A stretch of 64,000 nt of DNA from Fonsecaea monophora (GCF_001642475.1 NW_019173954.1:291093-355092), one strand, 5' to 3'. Shown: positions 31,991-45,101, counted from the first letter of the stretch. Numbers and translations: made by a program. The notes: a model not told the origin generated them from the sequence alone.

Positions 31991-33460
31991 CGGGTCCGTG
32001 TAACGACGACATCGCCGTTGCCGTTGCCAGAATAATGTATTTGTATTATATCTTGACTGGAATGTCTGGACAAAAAGCAGATCGTCGAGAATGAGATGAA
32101 AGAATCTGTGGTACATGGTGAACCACATAGATTGAAGGGGGGGTTATGTTCGACTACAACTACTCATCAACTCTCTCTGTGTTCCCGGCTCTTCATCTCA
32201 GCCTCATCCCGCACCCATTCACTCACTGCTTCGCCCTGCTGCAATTCAGTCCTGATCGATCGGGCCCGTCAGTCCCACACATGGTTCCATTTCACTCATC
32301 CACCCATCAATCCGAGCATCCCTCATAATGCATATTTTTGTCCCCTTTTTCCCAACCTTCGCTCCCCCCTTGCTTCCTGTGCCCCGAAAGATGCGTGTTA
32401 TATAATGACAGTGGGTAAACCTTGAAAACCTGCACACAGATGCGGAGAACCGGTGAAGAGGTCCAGCGTGGCTTGACATGTTGGATGCCATTCCATCCGT
32501 CCTGAAGTCATCCCCGGCGAACTGCTGCGACCTCCCTTATGCACGCGGGTAGTGATGCAACAAATAGACAGTTTGCCCTCGTCGAAGAGAGCAACAACTG
32601 AATCCAATTCGGTAATGACAGACAACCACAGCTGAAACAGATGACGAACCGCAGTTGAGTATGATCGACCGGTAGCGACTGATAGCCGCGTGATGAAATC
32701 GTTCGAGCACCCGGTATATCATCCCACATAAGAAACGAGGAGCTCAAACCAGTGATCGCAAGCCATAGGACGAACAAGCATCCCATCGCTCCAACTTCGC
32801 ACCTCTTGCTCAACCCAGCTCTGGCATCATTCTGCATGAAACATGTGCTCCTACTCCACACTTCCACGGACCTCCATGTGCACATCCTTGCAAATCGCAA
32901 AAGCAATTTCAGTACACCGTATCCATGCAGCCTATAGCCAGGAAAAAGCAAACCTGTATGCATAAATTTCCAACCATGAATTGCTGCCCAAGTGGCAAGG
33001 AGTTGCCCCATTCCGAATGCCGTATGCTATCTCGCCGACCCTTTGGGGTAATGGAGGGATTTATGCTGCAGTCTTTTCTGTCAAGTTTGATAAAAACCAC
33101 GATATGAACAATGATATAAACAAGACGTGACAAAAGTCACAACAGATGGGGTATCAGATAGCCGCCTGCTTAAACACAAAAAATTAAATCAAAAAACATA
33201 TGTCGTCGAACCCTAGGTTGATATTCATGGCCCTCAACGATAGCACCCAGTGACAGCACTAAAAAAGGTTCGTCATTATTTCAGGGCCAAGTTGTTTAGA
33301 TTCCACCAGTGATTGAACCAGAGAAACCTGCCGAGTGTGGTGCCCTGCTGCTTTTGCCGTTATGCTGGGTGATATTCTGTACTATATCTGCCTCGACCCT
33401 GTGTAGCGTCAAAAAAGGAGGAAAGAAACTTGTAAAGGCCTGAGCCGTCAGCTCCGCAAC
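31991..33460. other. Convergent gap, 1.47 kb
   Basis: Between the SET gene and the C2H2 regulator; both 3' ends face in. Long for two 3' UTRs. AT-rich around 33100-33200. No frame with family features. Confidence 0.5.
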
Positions 33461-36400
33461 CTAGATCTTGGCTGCGTTGGCGACAGTCACATGCTCTCGA
33501 CTGTTTTCACGATTAAGGCTGCCGTGGACGTGACCGTTGGAGCTTGCATAGAAATAACCGTTTGATGCCAGATTGGGATCGTCTCTGGCTAGACTGCCAG
33601 GGCCCACGATTTTATCTTCGTCGACGCCTCTCAGTTTGGAACAGGCATTGCCCAGTAAGCCTGCAGCTTCATGCGTGAGCTCCCATCTTGTGCTCTCAAA
33701 AGACTCCTTCAAAATCATGAGCAAGCCAAGGCATCGGTTCTTGCCTTTTACGTTTTCAAGATCATCAGGTGCCCGAACGCCGGCGACTCTTTCAAGATAT
33801 TGCCTCATGTCTCGCTCCTTTTGCTCATAGGTTTTGAATTCCGCTTCGGTGGGAGGGGGCTTGATCGGGCCTTCTAGCGCGAAACCGTAACACCAGACAA
33901 CGAGGGCTGATATATACAACACCCAGGGGCGATTCAACAGAAAGTCATCACGAGCGATGTATTGGTTGTGCTCGAATGCTTGAGGAAGGATTGGGCTGGC
34001 GTGGCCATACAAGCGGCCGCTGATCCCATCCAGCCCATCGCCGTCCGGTGGAATGAGAACCTGAACGATAAATTTGAGAGCATAGAACGCTGCGTCTCTT
34101 GCCGAGGCTTTTGTCGCCCAACGCTCAATCTTTTCGCGAACTACACTGTAATCCTTTGGTGTGATTGAGCGTCCGAGAAGTCTATTTGCGCCAGCAAAGA
34201 CTTGGCAATCGACAACATCGACATGGGCGGCAATATGTGCAAGATGGTGGAGCACTGTTCGTGACTCAAAGATGTTTTCATCATCGACCGGGCGTAAAAT
34301 CGGGTGTGGAGGCGCAACCGGAGTCCGCAACGGGGAGGAAGGGGCCGGAGTGGCTTCAGCCAGAGCCTCGTCAAAATCTCGCTTCCAGTTGTCAAATGCA
34401 CGCAACAGAACGCCCTTCCACTTGTCTGGTCCGCCAAAGGAGTTTGCCGTCCGCGGTCCAAGCGAGGAGATTTGCAAATCTCTTTGAGTCATATGCCACG
34501 AGACGGAGAGTAGACCCGCCATGATGATGGTACGGCCGAAAGAATTGGTGCGGACTCTCTGCCCGTTTAGTGTTCTCTTGAGGCCTTCAAGAAACATTAT
34601 TGGCTTGATCCCATTGGTCTGTAACGAGGATTGGACTCGAGCAGCCTCGGAAGGGGAGACAGCCGACCAGAGGCCTTCATCACAAGGTAGAGGCAACCGC
34701 ATCTCATGTGCAACCATCTTCGCAGCATGACCAAACATCGTTGCATGAATAGAATCAAGCACAAATGCTCCGAACGCGGCACGACGTGTCGCTTCGGTAG
34801 TGATCCATCGATGCCAGGAATCTTCAGATTTAGAGGCCTCCGCTCCAGTAAATGGTACCGATATCCGCCCATTGTCCTGCTCTCCTCGGAGGCTAGGGGG
34901 GGAATCGGATGCTGAACGCCCGAGAAGGGAACTGCCGCGGCGCATGAGGGTCAAGGTCGAGTCGTGGTGAATATGGGCTCTTTCATGCAGCGCCCGTGTC
35001 GCATACATCTTCTCATATACCTCAATAAGTAGAAGAGTCTGGAAGACCCAGAGCTTTGCAGGAGGTCTGAAATCGACGTCTCGGACAATTTCCCAACGGA
35101 GGTGCCAAACAACGAAATTGGCAAACTCCGCCGCAGAATCGGTCAAAGTCGTGCCGTAAGCTTTGTCCAATGTCGCGGCGCCAATGGCGATGACCATGAG
35201 TAGCAGAAGGTTGGGCGTCCGATCGGCAGAGAAAGTTGGCTTGTGCAAAATGGGCAACTGCGCATGCTGGTGATACCAATAGGAACCAATGTAAGTGTGC
35301 ATCATTCGTAAACTCAAGATATGACCGTCACTGTCAAGGTCACCCTCGAACACGGAGTCCTTTCTTTTTTTCACCGCATCGTGTGGACGTTCGACAAATT
35401 GGGTCTGCATCAGATCGAGGAGCTCGTGACGCTTGGACTCAGACATTATGTATTGACTAGTGACTGTTGAGTCTAGAATGCTGGTAACACTCATGGGATG
35501 TTGTAGGCCGGCGCTTGTAGAGTAGTTATTGCCAGATGATGAAGGACTTTGAGAGAAATACGGACCTTGAGCTTGCTGCTGATCGTGGCCACTATAACCA
35601 GGGACGTAATTGGGTGGCGAGAAGCCGTTAGAACCGGATTGGGCATCGTTGAAGAGCCACTGCGTAAAATCGTCCATAGCGAATGGCGTCTGAGTAAATT
35701 CATCTCCGCCAAAAACCGGGAAACCAAAACCGGTACTGATATCCACGTTTGACATGCTGGTATTGAGCAAAGAGTATGGGAATGGATCATTCCTCGTCAA
35801 CCCATGTGAAACCGCAGCAGCAAACGCAGCGTCTGCCGTTCGCGACACGCCGGCAGATGGGTAGCCTGCAGTAGAGTACGCAGCAGCGGAAGCCAAATCG
35901 ATAGCCTGTATATAGCCGTTATTCAATGCATTTCTGTCCATGGTACCGTCGGATTGTGTTCGCACAGGCTGCAGAGGAGGCCCGGATGTGCCGGAATATT
36001 GCCGAACCGGCGATGGTGGGACATTCTGCCCCGAGTTCCTGTCTCTTGCTTGCGCCTGCTGCGCATAGGCACCCTGCTCTCCTCTCTGCTCCGCATTGTT
36101 AAAACTTTGTCTCCGGACAACCGAAGACCAGCTCTCCTGTTTCTGCGGTGGACTCATTGTGTGGCTGCCCATGCTACTGGTGCGATGTACTGATGGTTCC
36201 GGCCTGGCAACAGTATTTTGCGGCGCGGGATGATGAAATCTTTGTTCGGTGGACGCCACCGAGGTAGACCCAGTATTATTGGCAATATGAGGTTGCTGTC
36301 CGTAGTGGTGATTATCGATTAGATGTCCCTGTGGCGGGCCGAGAGGCTGGCTCTCTTGAGCGCTCTTGACGCTAGGAGCAGCCATTGGATAAGTTTGAGG

Positions 36401-36876
36401 CTGGCCAAGGTGCTGTTGGGGTGCCATCGCAGGTATGATCTGGTTATTCGAGGTAGATTGAGCGAAGGCATCCCGCTTGTGGAGCTGAGAGCCATGGGTT
36501 GTATGTCGTTCCCGATGTCGAATACAAAGATCCTGACGTACAAAATACCTACTGCAATCGGGATAATCGCAACGATAGATGGTCTTGGGAGTATCTTCGA
36601 GAGACAATTAGAGGGGGGAGAACTGACCGGGCAAGGTGACTTACGGTTTAGTTGGTGCCTATAGAGATGCTCAGCACGAGAGTAACTTTTACCGCAGCCC
36701 TCGTGTTTGCACTCGAATTTTTTGTCTGGGTTTGGCTTCGCAACCCTCCTCCTCTTCTTCGGCGGCAGTCCGCCTACATTTTCGGCGCTGCCGTCGGCGG
36801 CCTTGACATCGTCGGATGAGCCGTTTTGGGCGAGCGAATCATGCTCTCGTTGTTCGACAGAGTCTAGCTCTGCCAT
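33461..36876 (-). CDS. C2H2 zinc-finger transcription factor with fungal_trans domain, 1121 aa
   Basis: Nuclear DNA-binding regulator. Exons are 36645-36876 and 33461-36594 with a 50-bp intron (GTAAGT...CGAAG) that falls between the two fingers. The joint reads HQLNHTPKTIYRC. Finger 1 is CKHEGCGKSYSRAEHLYRH..H and finger 2 is CDYPDCSRYFVRQDLCIRHRERH, a tandem pair typical of fungal C2H2/fungal_trans regulators. KKRRRVAK near residue 41 is a candidate nuclear localisation signal. Residues 100-400 are Gln/Ser/Pro-rich and probably disordered. The fungal-specific TF domain (PF04082-like) occupies roughly 470-800, with HAQLPILHKPTFSADRTPNL and RRAAFGAFVLDSIHATMFGH. Targets are unknown. A gene-free 3.4 kb region lies upstream. 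Confidence 0.92.
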
Positions 36877-39800
36877 GATATGTGACGGCCAACTGTCACA
36901 ACGAGCCCGGAAGCCTGACACTGGTCCAGGCGGCGATACAGGCAATTGATATCACGGGTTATGCAGCATGATCGGAATACCAATTATTCGCACAGCCAAG
37001 ACTCACAGTGGAAGTCGACGAGGGGATTCAAACAGCCTCCTGGTTCTTACGGCTGGGCTGTCGCCGCGAAGCAGTCTGTGGGGGGTGGTACAACTGATTT
37101 TGGCGCAGAGAGCCTGTCTTTCCCGTTGTAGACTCTGCGTCGGTGTGGTTGCGACGTCTTTGAAATTTGCCCGTGCTTGTGTATTTTCCCCTTCGGTCTC
37201 AACCAATACTTCGGAAGACAGTCAAATGAGGTATCTGCGCAGACTAAGATGGACTAGAGGGCGTTCGTGGGAGAAAGGATCGCAACAGGTTGTGGGATGC
37301 AGAAATGGCACGAGCGAGTTTTCCTTCGAATGCAGGTACCGGGTCGCCGCAGACTGAACGTTGTTCAGGTGACCTCGGGGAGTAAGGCTCGCGAAGAATG
37401 AGCGGAGGACTTATTGCTTTTGCTGCTCCTCATGGCCTGTGGCGAGGGAGAGTGGGCAGCCGAGAATTAAGGCCTAAGTCTGATGCTGGGTGGGCGTGCA
37501 GACAAGAGTCTGGAGGTCTGGAGAGCGATACGAAGAAGGGTCTTCGAATACAGCGGGATCTTCGTTGCTTCTGTAAGGAGGCGGTACGGGGTAGTTGTTG
37601 GGGTCTAGGTTGCAGTTATGCTTGTAGCTGGTTGCAGTCTCGTCGACACTGGCATGGCGGAGTATCCTAGGCTAGATATGGATCAGGCAATGGCAAGCCC
37701 CGTCGTGCAGAGCGGAGTGCAGAAACCAGTAAGAGGCACGAGGACGGGGGATGGAGGTTGGGGGGGATGATGCAGAGAACGCGGGATGCGTGTGGATGGT
37801 GCGGCGTGGAGAGGAATAAAGTACGACGAGAGGGAGGTTTTGCGGTCAATAGAGAGTGAGGAGGGGGAATTGCGTGGTTCGTGCGAAGTGGCTGACGAGA
37901 GAGAGACGGTTCAAAGAGGAATTTTTGGTGGGTGATGAGTGGTGCGACGGCGATGGCGCTAAGCGTGATATGGGCGGGCCTGGCGTGCCATCACTCGACT
38001 ACGAACTCGGAACGGGTAGAGGCTTGCGGGCAGCGGGCGGCAGCCCAGCCAAAAAGTGTCGCATCTGGCACAGTCATTGGTAACCTCTGTGTGCATCTGA
38101 CTGGGGGCCCTGGTACTTGTGCAGGTGATTTGCTGCTTTTGCCCAACCCCGACTTTGGAGGGCTGCCTCAATCACTGTGTTTTTTCCTTCTCGCTTCCAT
38201 ATTCTGCGCCTTAGACCAAAGCCTAGACGGTCGTCTGGTCCCCATCCTGGCCACAAATTGGCCTGTAGATCAGCTTCTCCGACCTCGCGGCTCACCCCCA
38301 AGTCAGAAAGAGCTTACGCCCAGTTTCTTCTTGGGAGAGACAGACAGCGGGGGTACAAGCCTGGTCACGAAGTAGCCCTGCTCTTACAAAGACTTTGTTT
38401 TTTTGAATTCATTAACGTAAGATGCAGGAAGACTAGCCCATCGATAACCCTCCGTCCCAACTCCGCCGTAAAGCGAAGGACGTCGCAGTCATCGTGGTCA
38501 GTCACCGAAATCACCGCGGCCAACATCCTGCCAGCCTGCGCATCCTGCACCAGGGATCCTTCGTTTCCGTTTGGCGCGCTCTCTAGTGAGCAGGGCGAGC
38601 CCGTTTGTTCAATGTGTAGGATTTGATAAAAAAGCAGTCATCTGGGAGACACTGGATGATCATCTGTTCTTCACCATCTGCAGATTGAGGGAGGCTGCCT
38701 GATGCTTCAGAGTCCCCACGCTTTCGCCCGCTCCCATGAACCTTGCCTTGCAGGGGAGCAAGGCATCAACGCTAAATGGGTCTCTAGCAGTCGTCGACCA
38801 GAGAGCCAACCACCTGAGACCTCCCTCTGCCAAAGTCCTCCCACACGTTTTCGGCAACCTTCATGAGAACAAGAAGCCCCGGGCCGAATCACATCATTGC
38901 GCATGCTTTGTGCCATGCACCACCATCTCGTGTAACTTGTCACCCTGTCGGCTTGTGCCGAAGCATAAGGCATGGTCAATTCTGGCGTTGGGGAGGACTA
39001 CTGTTCCCCAGTTTTACGAGGCACAATGCATTATGCTCTAGGCGTTAAGCAGAAGAACTCCACGGGGGTTACACGGGGGTTTCGCTTACTCACGGGAAAC
39101 TAGCTGTGATGCCATCTTGCCAGCCAGTGCAAAAGTCACATTGACCAAATCTTGATACCAATCAGTCTGGGATCCTGCCACGCCATTTGTCAATCGAAGG
39201 AGATATATCTTGGGCCTCATGTCCCGCCCTCACACAACTTGTACTCGTACAGTACTTCGCCAACAAGTCTACCTCTCACCCTCCCTTTCGAGCACAGTCG
39301 TCCTCCCCCAGCAAGCCGGAACGTGACTGTGCCGTACAAGTAGATAAGCCGACAGCGGCCGAAGCTTTGTCTCATATAAGAACATGGGGTATGAGTCCTC
39401 GGTACGCCCACCCAGATTCCATCCATGCTGGACCCACTGTTCCTCAGGTCTGTGCTTTTGACAAGCAACAGCCTGCGTCATGATGGGAGAGGATGGACCC
39501 CATAAACAACGAGCAACCTGCAACGTGGATCAGACGAAAGGACCAGACAGATACCATGTCCATGGTAGGAGACGACGCCAAGGGTAGGGTGCTTGATGCG
39601 ACCTGTCGGCTGGCACTGCTTAGTCTGTAGGAAGGCTTTTTCACCCTTTCCAGACCCCTCGACCCTTGCCGCCTCAACTGAGGTTCCGAGGACGGGTGGT
39701 GTGTTCCACCAGTTTCATCCCCCTCCTTTCTTCGACTGAGTACTCCGCTCCATTTCCCCTCCAATCATGAAATGGGCAGACGAAGATGCTAATGCAACTT

Positions 39801-40239
39801 GCTTTGACCATTCACACTCCTATTCATCCAGCTGTTTGTCGCCAGGTCTCCCAGGTGCCACCCATCGACGTCGCCGATAACAGCAGCTTCAAGCCTTTCA
39901 ATTTTCTCGCTCTCTGAGTGGCCATCCTGCATCGGCATCCGCTCAAATAGTCACCGTCGAATCTTGCCTGTATTTCTGGCAAAATCCATCAGGCTATCCA
40001 TAACCTCGGAGTAATCTTTGTCCGTTGCCCGACCAGGAAGTTGAGCAACGCCGGTGACCGAAAGGGGGATCGACACCATCAAGCACACGACAGGGGGCAT
40101 TACTAGAAGGTGAGTCTTGAGTGCTATATACTCGGTACACCCTCGAATGCTAGCAAGGTTAGCATTGAGAGGTGTTCTTCAACCCAGCTGACATTGGCTA
40201 AAGTAGCATAAGCTTGAATCTGCATACCAACAAGGCAAG
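36877..40239. other. Gene-free stretch of 3.36 kb upstream of the C2H2 regulator
   Basis: The longest interval without a supported gene. Open frames are short and none shows a domain, good start context or paired splice signals that I could join. It lies upstream of both the regulator (minus) and the GFA-type gene (plus). It may contain a long 5' leader, upstream ORFs or a non-coding RNA, which sequence alone does not show. Confidence 0.5.
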
Positions 40240-40971
40240 ATGTCAGACCTCAATAGCCCAATCAGTCCTACCGCGAAGCCAAAATCCAAGTCCTATGAAG
40301 GATCATGCCATTGTGGCAGAGTTAGGTGTGCAAGTGAATGTGCTCACAAGAGACGCCGGTATATTGACCGATGCTAGATTCACCATGAAGCTCTCACCTC
40401 CTGTCGAGGATGGCCCAGTGACCAGCTGCAATTGTAGGTCTCAGGATTCCCAACTCCAATCTGGTCCCTGTAGACCAGGCTTCAAGTCTCCTGGCATGGG
40501 ACTGAACTGATTGACTTGTCTGCAGGCTCTATCTGTACCATCAATGGATATCTTATGGTGTACCCATTAGAGTCCAACATCACCTGGCTCAGTGGTTTTG
40601 ATGAACTCACCACTTACACCTTTGGCCCAGAGATGATTGCGCATTCCTTCTGCTCGACTTGCGGGACGAGCATTGGCGGGAAAAGCACCGATCCAAATTT
40701 CTTTGCCGACAATCGGGCTTTGAATGTAAGGGCGTTTGGTTTCCGAAATCCTGTCGTTATTGCAACCACTTCTGCAACACTAGAACAACGCCTCCCCCCC
40801 CCCCCTCCCCCGGTCGTCTAGTTGTTGCTATAGATACCAGACTAACCGTCCTGACTATAGGTGCGCACTTTGAAGGGCGTCGATGTCGACGCGCTGAAAT
40901 TGAGGAAAGTTGATGGTCGAAGCAAAGCGATCAAGCTCCCCTCGGACGCACCTCGCAAACTGTCCCGTTGA
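40240..40971 (+). CDS. GFA/CENP-V family zinc protein (Mss4-like fold), 150 aa, four exons
   Basis: Member of the glutathione-dependent formaldehyde-activating enzyme (GFA) superfamily, many of whose fungal members have no tested substrate. Exons are 40240-40325, 40378-40433, 40526-40725 and 40861-40971. Introns are 52, 92 and 135 bp and all phases agree. Joined, it reads SYEGSCHCGRVRFTMKLSPP, then SCNCSICTINGYLMVYPL, then AHSFCSTCGTSIGG. These give the zinc ligand sets CxC, CxCxxC and CxxC of the family. The last exon ends APRKLSR. Intron 3 carries a long poly-C tract. Exon 2 is only 56 nt, so gene finders may miss it. Confidence 0.88.
40794..40811. repeat. Poly-C tract, C12 T C5, intronic
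   Basis: A homopolymer run inside intron 3 of the GFA-type gene. Length errors in sequencing are likely here but would not affect coding. Confidence 0.9.
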
Positions 40972-41819
40972 TTCCTACAAGGGGATGTTGTGCCACAGAT
41001 TCGAGGGTCACTTCAAGACCAGAGGGAGAAAAACGCATTGGGGCAACAGGCAGGGAATCAAGTGTATCTGCTAGCGTTGTACCTATACTCTTTTTTCCCA
41101 CAGCACCCTCCTTCCATAGGTCACATCGTTCTGGTTGTTCTTTGCGTCCATATATGCATCATGTACAGAAAAGCCAATGGCGGATTCAATTCGACCACAA
41201 GGGGAGAAGAAGACGAGTTTTCAAAACCCTGGTGTGCTTTCTCGAACCGTGCCACAAGCATGACTCCTTTTCCCTCGTCTCGTCCGGAAGCAAGATATGG
41301 TCTTCATCCACCGCAAGGGGCCAGGAGAAGACCATTGGATACAAGGCGGAAGGCTATGTATATGGTCTCGACTGATGACCGGATCAGAGAGTGGACTATC
41401 GACTTCGACCCGCTGCTTTGACAGGTCCAGATAGGGCCCTTTATTGCGATAGAGGAAATGCTACGACGGACTTTCGTTCCATTGTTCTGTCTGACACGTG
41501 GACCTCTCGCTGCTAGGTAGCTACGAGGATATCCCGTTTACATATCATTGATTTCAACCACGCTGGATCTCCCCACCACAACAGAAGGATTTCACTACAT
41601 TTTCATGATCACTTTATCCATGGCTTCCTGTCCCACGACGGGAGAATATTACACACAAAACTCCTCCAGCGCCTGTCCGGAATGCTTGCCTTGTATATCA
41701 CAATCCTCATTTTTGGAGCATACAATGAACACCATTCAAAGGTCGGCCTCCTCAAACACCTTGTAACTGACATGGACTCTTTCTCTCCACTGTCCTGTCT
41801 TCGACAGAAATAAATATCC
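40972..41819. other. Convergent gap, 848 bp
   Basis: 3' UTRs of the GFA-type gene and ROT1. Short open frames only. Nothing else supported. Confidence 0.55.
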
Positions 41820-42788
41820 TTACGCAGACGTGGGTAGCATGTACATCACTGTTCCCAGCGCCGTCAGCCCAACTCCAGCCCACCACCACCTATCGGCATT
41901 GTAGAAATCGGCGGGTGGTTGCTTGATGATATGCGAGTCTCGGTTCAGCGGCTGGAGGATCTCTTGTTCCCCGTCTCCCCCATCTGTTCGCTTGACCCTC
42001 GACTTTCCCGTCGCACTTGGTGCACTCGTTGGATTCAGTGTCTGAGTTGGTAGCATCTGTGGCGGGCTGTACATCAAATACATGGGCTGCAAGGGAGCTC
42101 CGTCGAACTGGTACAGGTTCAATCTGGGCACGTTGTGGAAGGGATCGGTGAGGACTTGGTAGGACTGAAAGAATTCAGGCTGCTCGTAGCGGATGTAGAT
42201 GGCGTTGTCGTAGGAACAGTGGGCGGATGTGAGTTGGCGACCATCGACGCCGAAGGGTGTGAGGACAATGGAGCCGTTGCCCGGCAAAGAGTAAGTGCCG
42301 TGCTGCCACTGCATTATCAAAGATGGGCATTGGGGAGTCGTAGCTAAAAAGAAGCGATCATCAGTATTGTTTCTTGCTTGCCATCTTCCAGGAACCAAGT
42401 GGAAAACCCCTCAAGGTGGAGGATCTTCCATGTAATGGATCACAGGGGTCCAAGCATACGATTTGAGACTGCCCGATAGTACGCCTCTTCATAATATCCA
42501 TCGCTCGTAAAGGAGTAGGAGATCCCCGCGAGTTCGGGCTCGATTAATTTGTCTGCGACGGGATCGTAGAAACCCTGAGAGCCAGATCAGTAATTTGAAC
42601 CAACAAAAAACAGCCGTGAAACACGCATTGGCATCCATGTTGGCAAGGGAGGAAACACTTACAGGACCAGTGACGACCTTTTTGGACTTTGTGGTCCATG
42701 TTCCCACGAGGGCGGGATCAAACTGCGCTCTCACAAGGCCCGCCAGGCCAAGTGAAAGGGTAACGACAGTTTGTATCGAGGGGATCAT
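41820..42788 (-). CDS. rot1: ER chaperone-like membrane protein ROT1, 254 aa
   Basis: Essential ER membrane protein in yeast, acting as a chaperone in cell-wall beta-1,6-glucan synthesis and protein folding. Exons are 42663-42788, 42460-42574 and 41820-42343. Introns are 88 and 116 bp and phases agree. A signal peptide ([14 protein letters not shown]) precedes [20 protein letters not shown], then [20 protein letters not shown], then [12 protein letters not shown] and [20 protein letters not shown], then [11 protein letters not shown]. All are hallmark Rot1 segments. The C-terminus has one membrane helix ([18 protein letters not shown]). It is divergent from the cyclo-ligase gene with 557 bp between starts. 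Confidence 0.95.
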
Positions 42789-43345
42789 TGTGGCATTGTT
42801 TTTAGGGGTTGTGAGAGGGCGTCGAGGATGTCGAGGCGGGACGGGAAGGGGAAGGGATGGTCGTTGTGTTCCACGGAGAGGGGTTGGAAAAGAAAAAAGA
42901 AAGATGACGGACGTCTGCAGTCGTTGGTTGTTGATACAATCTGTCTGACTTTGAATCTAGAATTCTCACCCTTTGAGGCTGGCGTGGCTGCTCGCCTTGG
43001 GAGATGTTGACGCGGAGGCTGAGGCGCATGTGCAGGGGTTTTTCGGGCAGCGGATTTGCATGCGGACTTGGAGCTTGTTTTGGGGCTGGTGCATGCGGTT
43101 CGTCAGAACCAGGTTGTTTCAAAAATAGTCTCTCTCTTACCTGCGACAGCTCTTCATCCTGCACTCCACAAAGAATTTACGAGGTCCCTGCTTGGGATGC
43201 CTTTGCCATCAGATCACCTCTCTCTCCTAGATACAAAGCGCTTAGTGGCGAAATCGATCTAGAAACCCAGGATGCACGTATGCCGCATGTACTTTGGGAT
43301 TGTTGCTCGATGATGCCGTACTCGTCATTTCGAGCTCTACGAACC
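42789..43345. other. Divergent promoter region, 557 bp
   Basis: Between ROT1 and the cyclo-ligase gene; likely a shared promoter. No other gene was seen. Confidence 0.6.
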
Positions 43346-44150
43346 ATGACGACAATGGCTTTGAAGGATCAAAAGGCAGCATTGCGAAAGAGAGTCACTG
43401 GGCTTATAAAAGCCCTTGACTCAAATCAAATCCAAAGGCAATGTAGGGAGTGTTCATACTGCGGATATCAACTTTAGCTGATGGTGAAAGCGGCCAATAT
43501 CACGGAGCATGTGCTGCGTTTGCCAGCTTATCAGAATGCAAAGGCCGTGGCCATCTTCCTGTCAATGCCTGGTAGAGAGGCTTCAACTCGAGATATCGTC
43601 TTGAATGCCCTCGACAGCGGGAAGGCGGTCTTCGTACCTTACCTACACGCAGGGGAAACTCCAAAATCAAAGGTAATGGACATGCTGCAGTTACAGGACA
43701 AGGACGATTTTCACTCGTTATGCCCTGATGCTTGGGGCATCCCGTCGCTGTCAAAGGACTCGGTCGAGAGGAGGAGGAATGCTCTTGGTGGAATTGGGAT
43801 CTCGAACCACAATTCGGGCTACCAACAAGATCCTCCAAGTCTGGATCTAATGTTCATGCCTGCCGTAGCTTTCGATCAGTCTCACCGTCGCCTTGGTCAT
43901 GGCAAAGGCTTCTACGACCGCTATCTTTCCAAATATAAAGACACTCTCAGCGGAAGCCAAAGTGGACGACCAATGCCGCTCTTGGGTGAGTGGCCGACCC
44001 CCGAACTCTTGCCAGCTGCTTTGCGACTAAACCCTTTGTCTTGTAGTCGGGATTGCCCTTCGCGAACAGATTCTGCCGCCTGGCGAGACGATTCCTGCGG
44101 ACGAACATGACTGGACAGTCGATCAAATAGTGGTTGCTGATACCGAGTGA
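43346..44150 (+). CDS. 5-formyltetrahydrofolate cyclo-ligase, 231 aa, three exons
   Basis: ATP-dependent conversion of 5-formyl-THF to 5,10-methenyl-THF (yeast FAU1, human MTHFS), part of cytosolic one-carbon metabolism. Exons are 43346-43442, 43491-43985 and 44047-44150. Introns are 48 and 61 bp. For intron 1 the acceptor GAAAG at 43490 is needed to keep phase (QRQSANITEHVL). Family features are ALKDQKAALRKRV at the N-terminus, AVAIFLSMPGREASTRDI, DLMFMPAVAFDQSHRRLGHGKGFYDRY (the substrate/ATP signature near residue 170) and a C-terminal TVDQIVVADTE. A second Met four residues in (MALKDQ) is an alternative start. It converges tightly on the SmE gene (109 bp between stops). Confidence 0.93.
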
Positions 44151-44259
44151 TGCACTACGGGCATCGTTCCTCTAGCACAACTTGATCTCCGTCTGAGCTG
44201 ATGCCTGATAGATATGGCGCTTGGCGTGAAGATCGAAGTAAAACAATGGTCTATCCGCT

Positions 44260-44646
44260 CTAGTCCAGAGACTGGATCAATGAGACATTATCGCCCTTTA
44301 ATAGAATTTGTCCTGAGGGTTATCAGCTGCAATCCGTGCACGTAAAGCTCCAATCTCATCATACCAAGCTGCCTTCTCTTCTCTGGGGTATCTCTTGTAG
44401 CCAGTTGTACCTCGACCGCGTCATCAATCACTAGATTCATGAATTCGTCGAAGCCCTGCTCAGTGGTCAGTCGAAAGATCCCTCGAGTCCAGTAAGGGCA
44501 CACACCCTGATTTTGCCCTCAATACGCGTGCGCAAATTCTCGTAGAGCCAGATGGAGACTGTCGAGCGCTTCTGCAACAGGCTGAAAATAAAATGGATAG
44601 GCGCAAGAAGAGTTTTGCGACCACCACCGCCGCCGCGTCCAGTCAT
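44260..44646 (-). CDS. sme1: Small nuclear ribonucleoprotein SmE, 94 aa, three exons
   Basis: Core spliceosomal Sm-ring subunit on U1, U2, U4 and U5 snRNAs. Exons are 44506-44646, 44365-44455 and 44260-44312, with introns of 50 and 52 bp in phase. The joined protein has the Sm1 motif (PIHFIFSLLQKRSTVSIWLY, RIEGKIRGFDEFMNLVIDDA) and the Sm2 motif (LGQILLKGDNVSLIQSL), ending four residues later. Length equals the family norm. The N-terminus has an unusual Gly run (TGRGGGGGRK). The last exon is 53 nt. It shares a 455-bp divergent promoter with MTR10. Confidence 0.95.
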
Positions 44647-45101
44647 TGTGGGCACAGTTTGCGCCTTGAGAGTATCTTCTGCGCTAGATTTGTTCGGATC
44701 GAGGGGTCGCTTGCACAGATCTAACACTCTCGGCCTCGAGACGTGCAATTATCAAGTGTGTTGCGGGATGGGCTGTCGTGATCTTGAAAAAGAAGTTTCG
44801 GCGCAGTGACTGAAAATCGAAAATGCGGAGGAAGGCTGAAGTGGGAGGCAAGGCTCGCAACCTAATAAATCAGAAACTGAGAAACTGAGGTCATTCCCTA
44901 AACATCTGATCTCTGCGAATTTACAACCACTCTCTTCTACAATTCTTTGCTACGGCGTCTGTCTACCCGATCCTATCTCCTCTAAATACATTCTTTGTTC
45001 ACCTTGTCACTGGATGACAACGACCGCACTGACCGCTTCACTGCTCGGCCTAAACGCCTGTGTGCCCCTCAATCTCATCGCACTCATCAAGCTCGACCGC
45101 C
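44647..45101. other. Divergent promoter region, 455 bp (SmE / MTR10)
   Basis: Compact interval between two housekeeping start codons. Likely bidirectional promoter. No other feature. Confidence 0.65.

Noticed and set aside
32508..33011. Minus-strand frame of 167 codons in the SET/TF gap
   Set aside because: Trp/Cys-rich chance frame without family features; no credible exon partners.
38177..38626. Plus-strand frame of about 150 codons in the 3.4 kb gap
   Set aside because: Arg/Ser/Pro-rich without domain or splice support; overlaps several equally long frames on the other strand.
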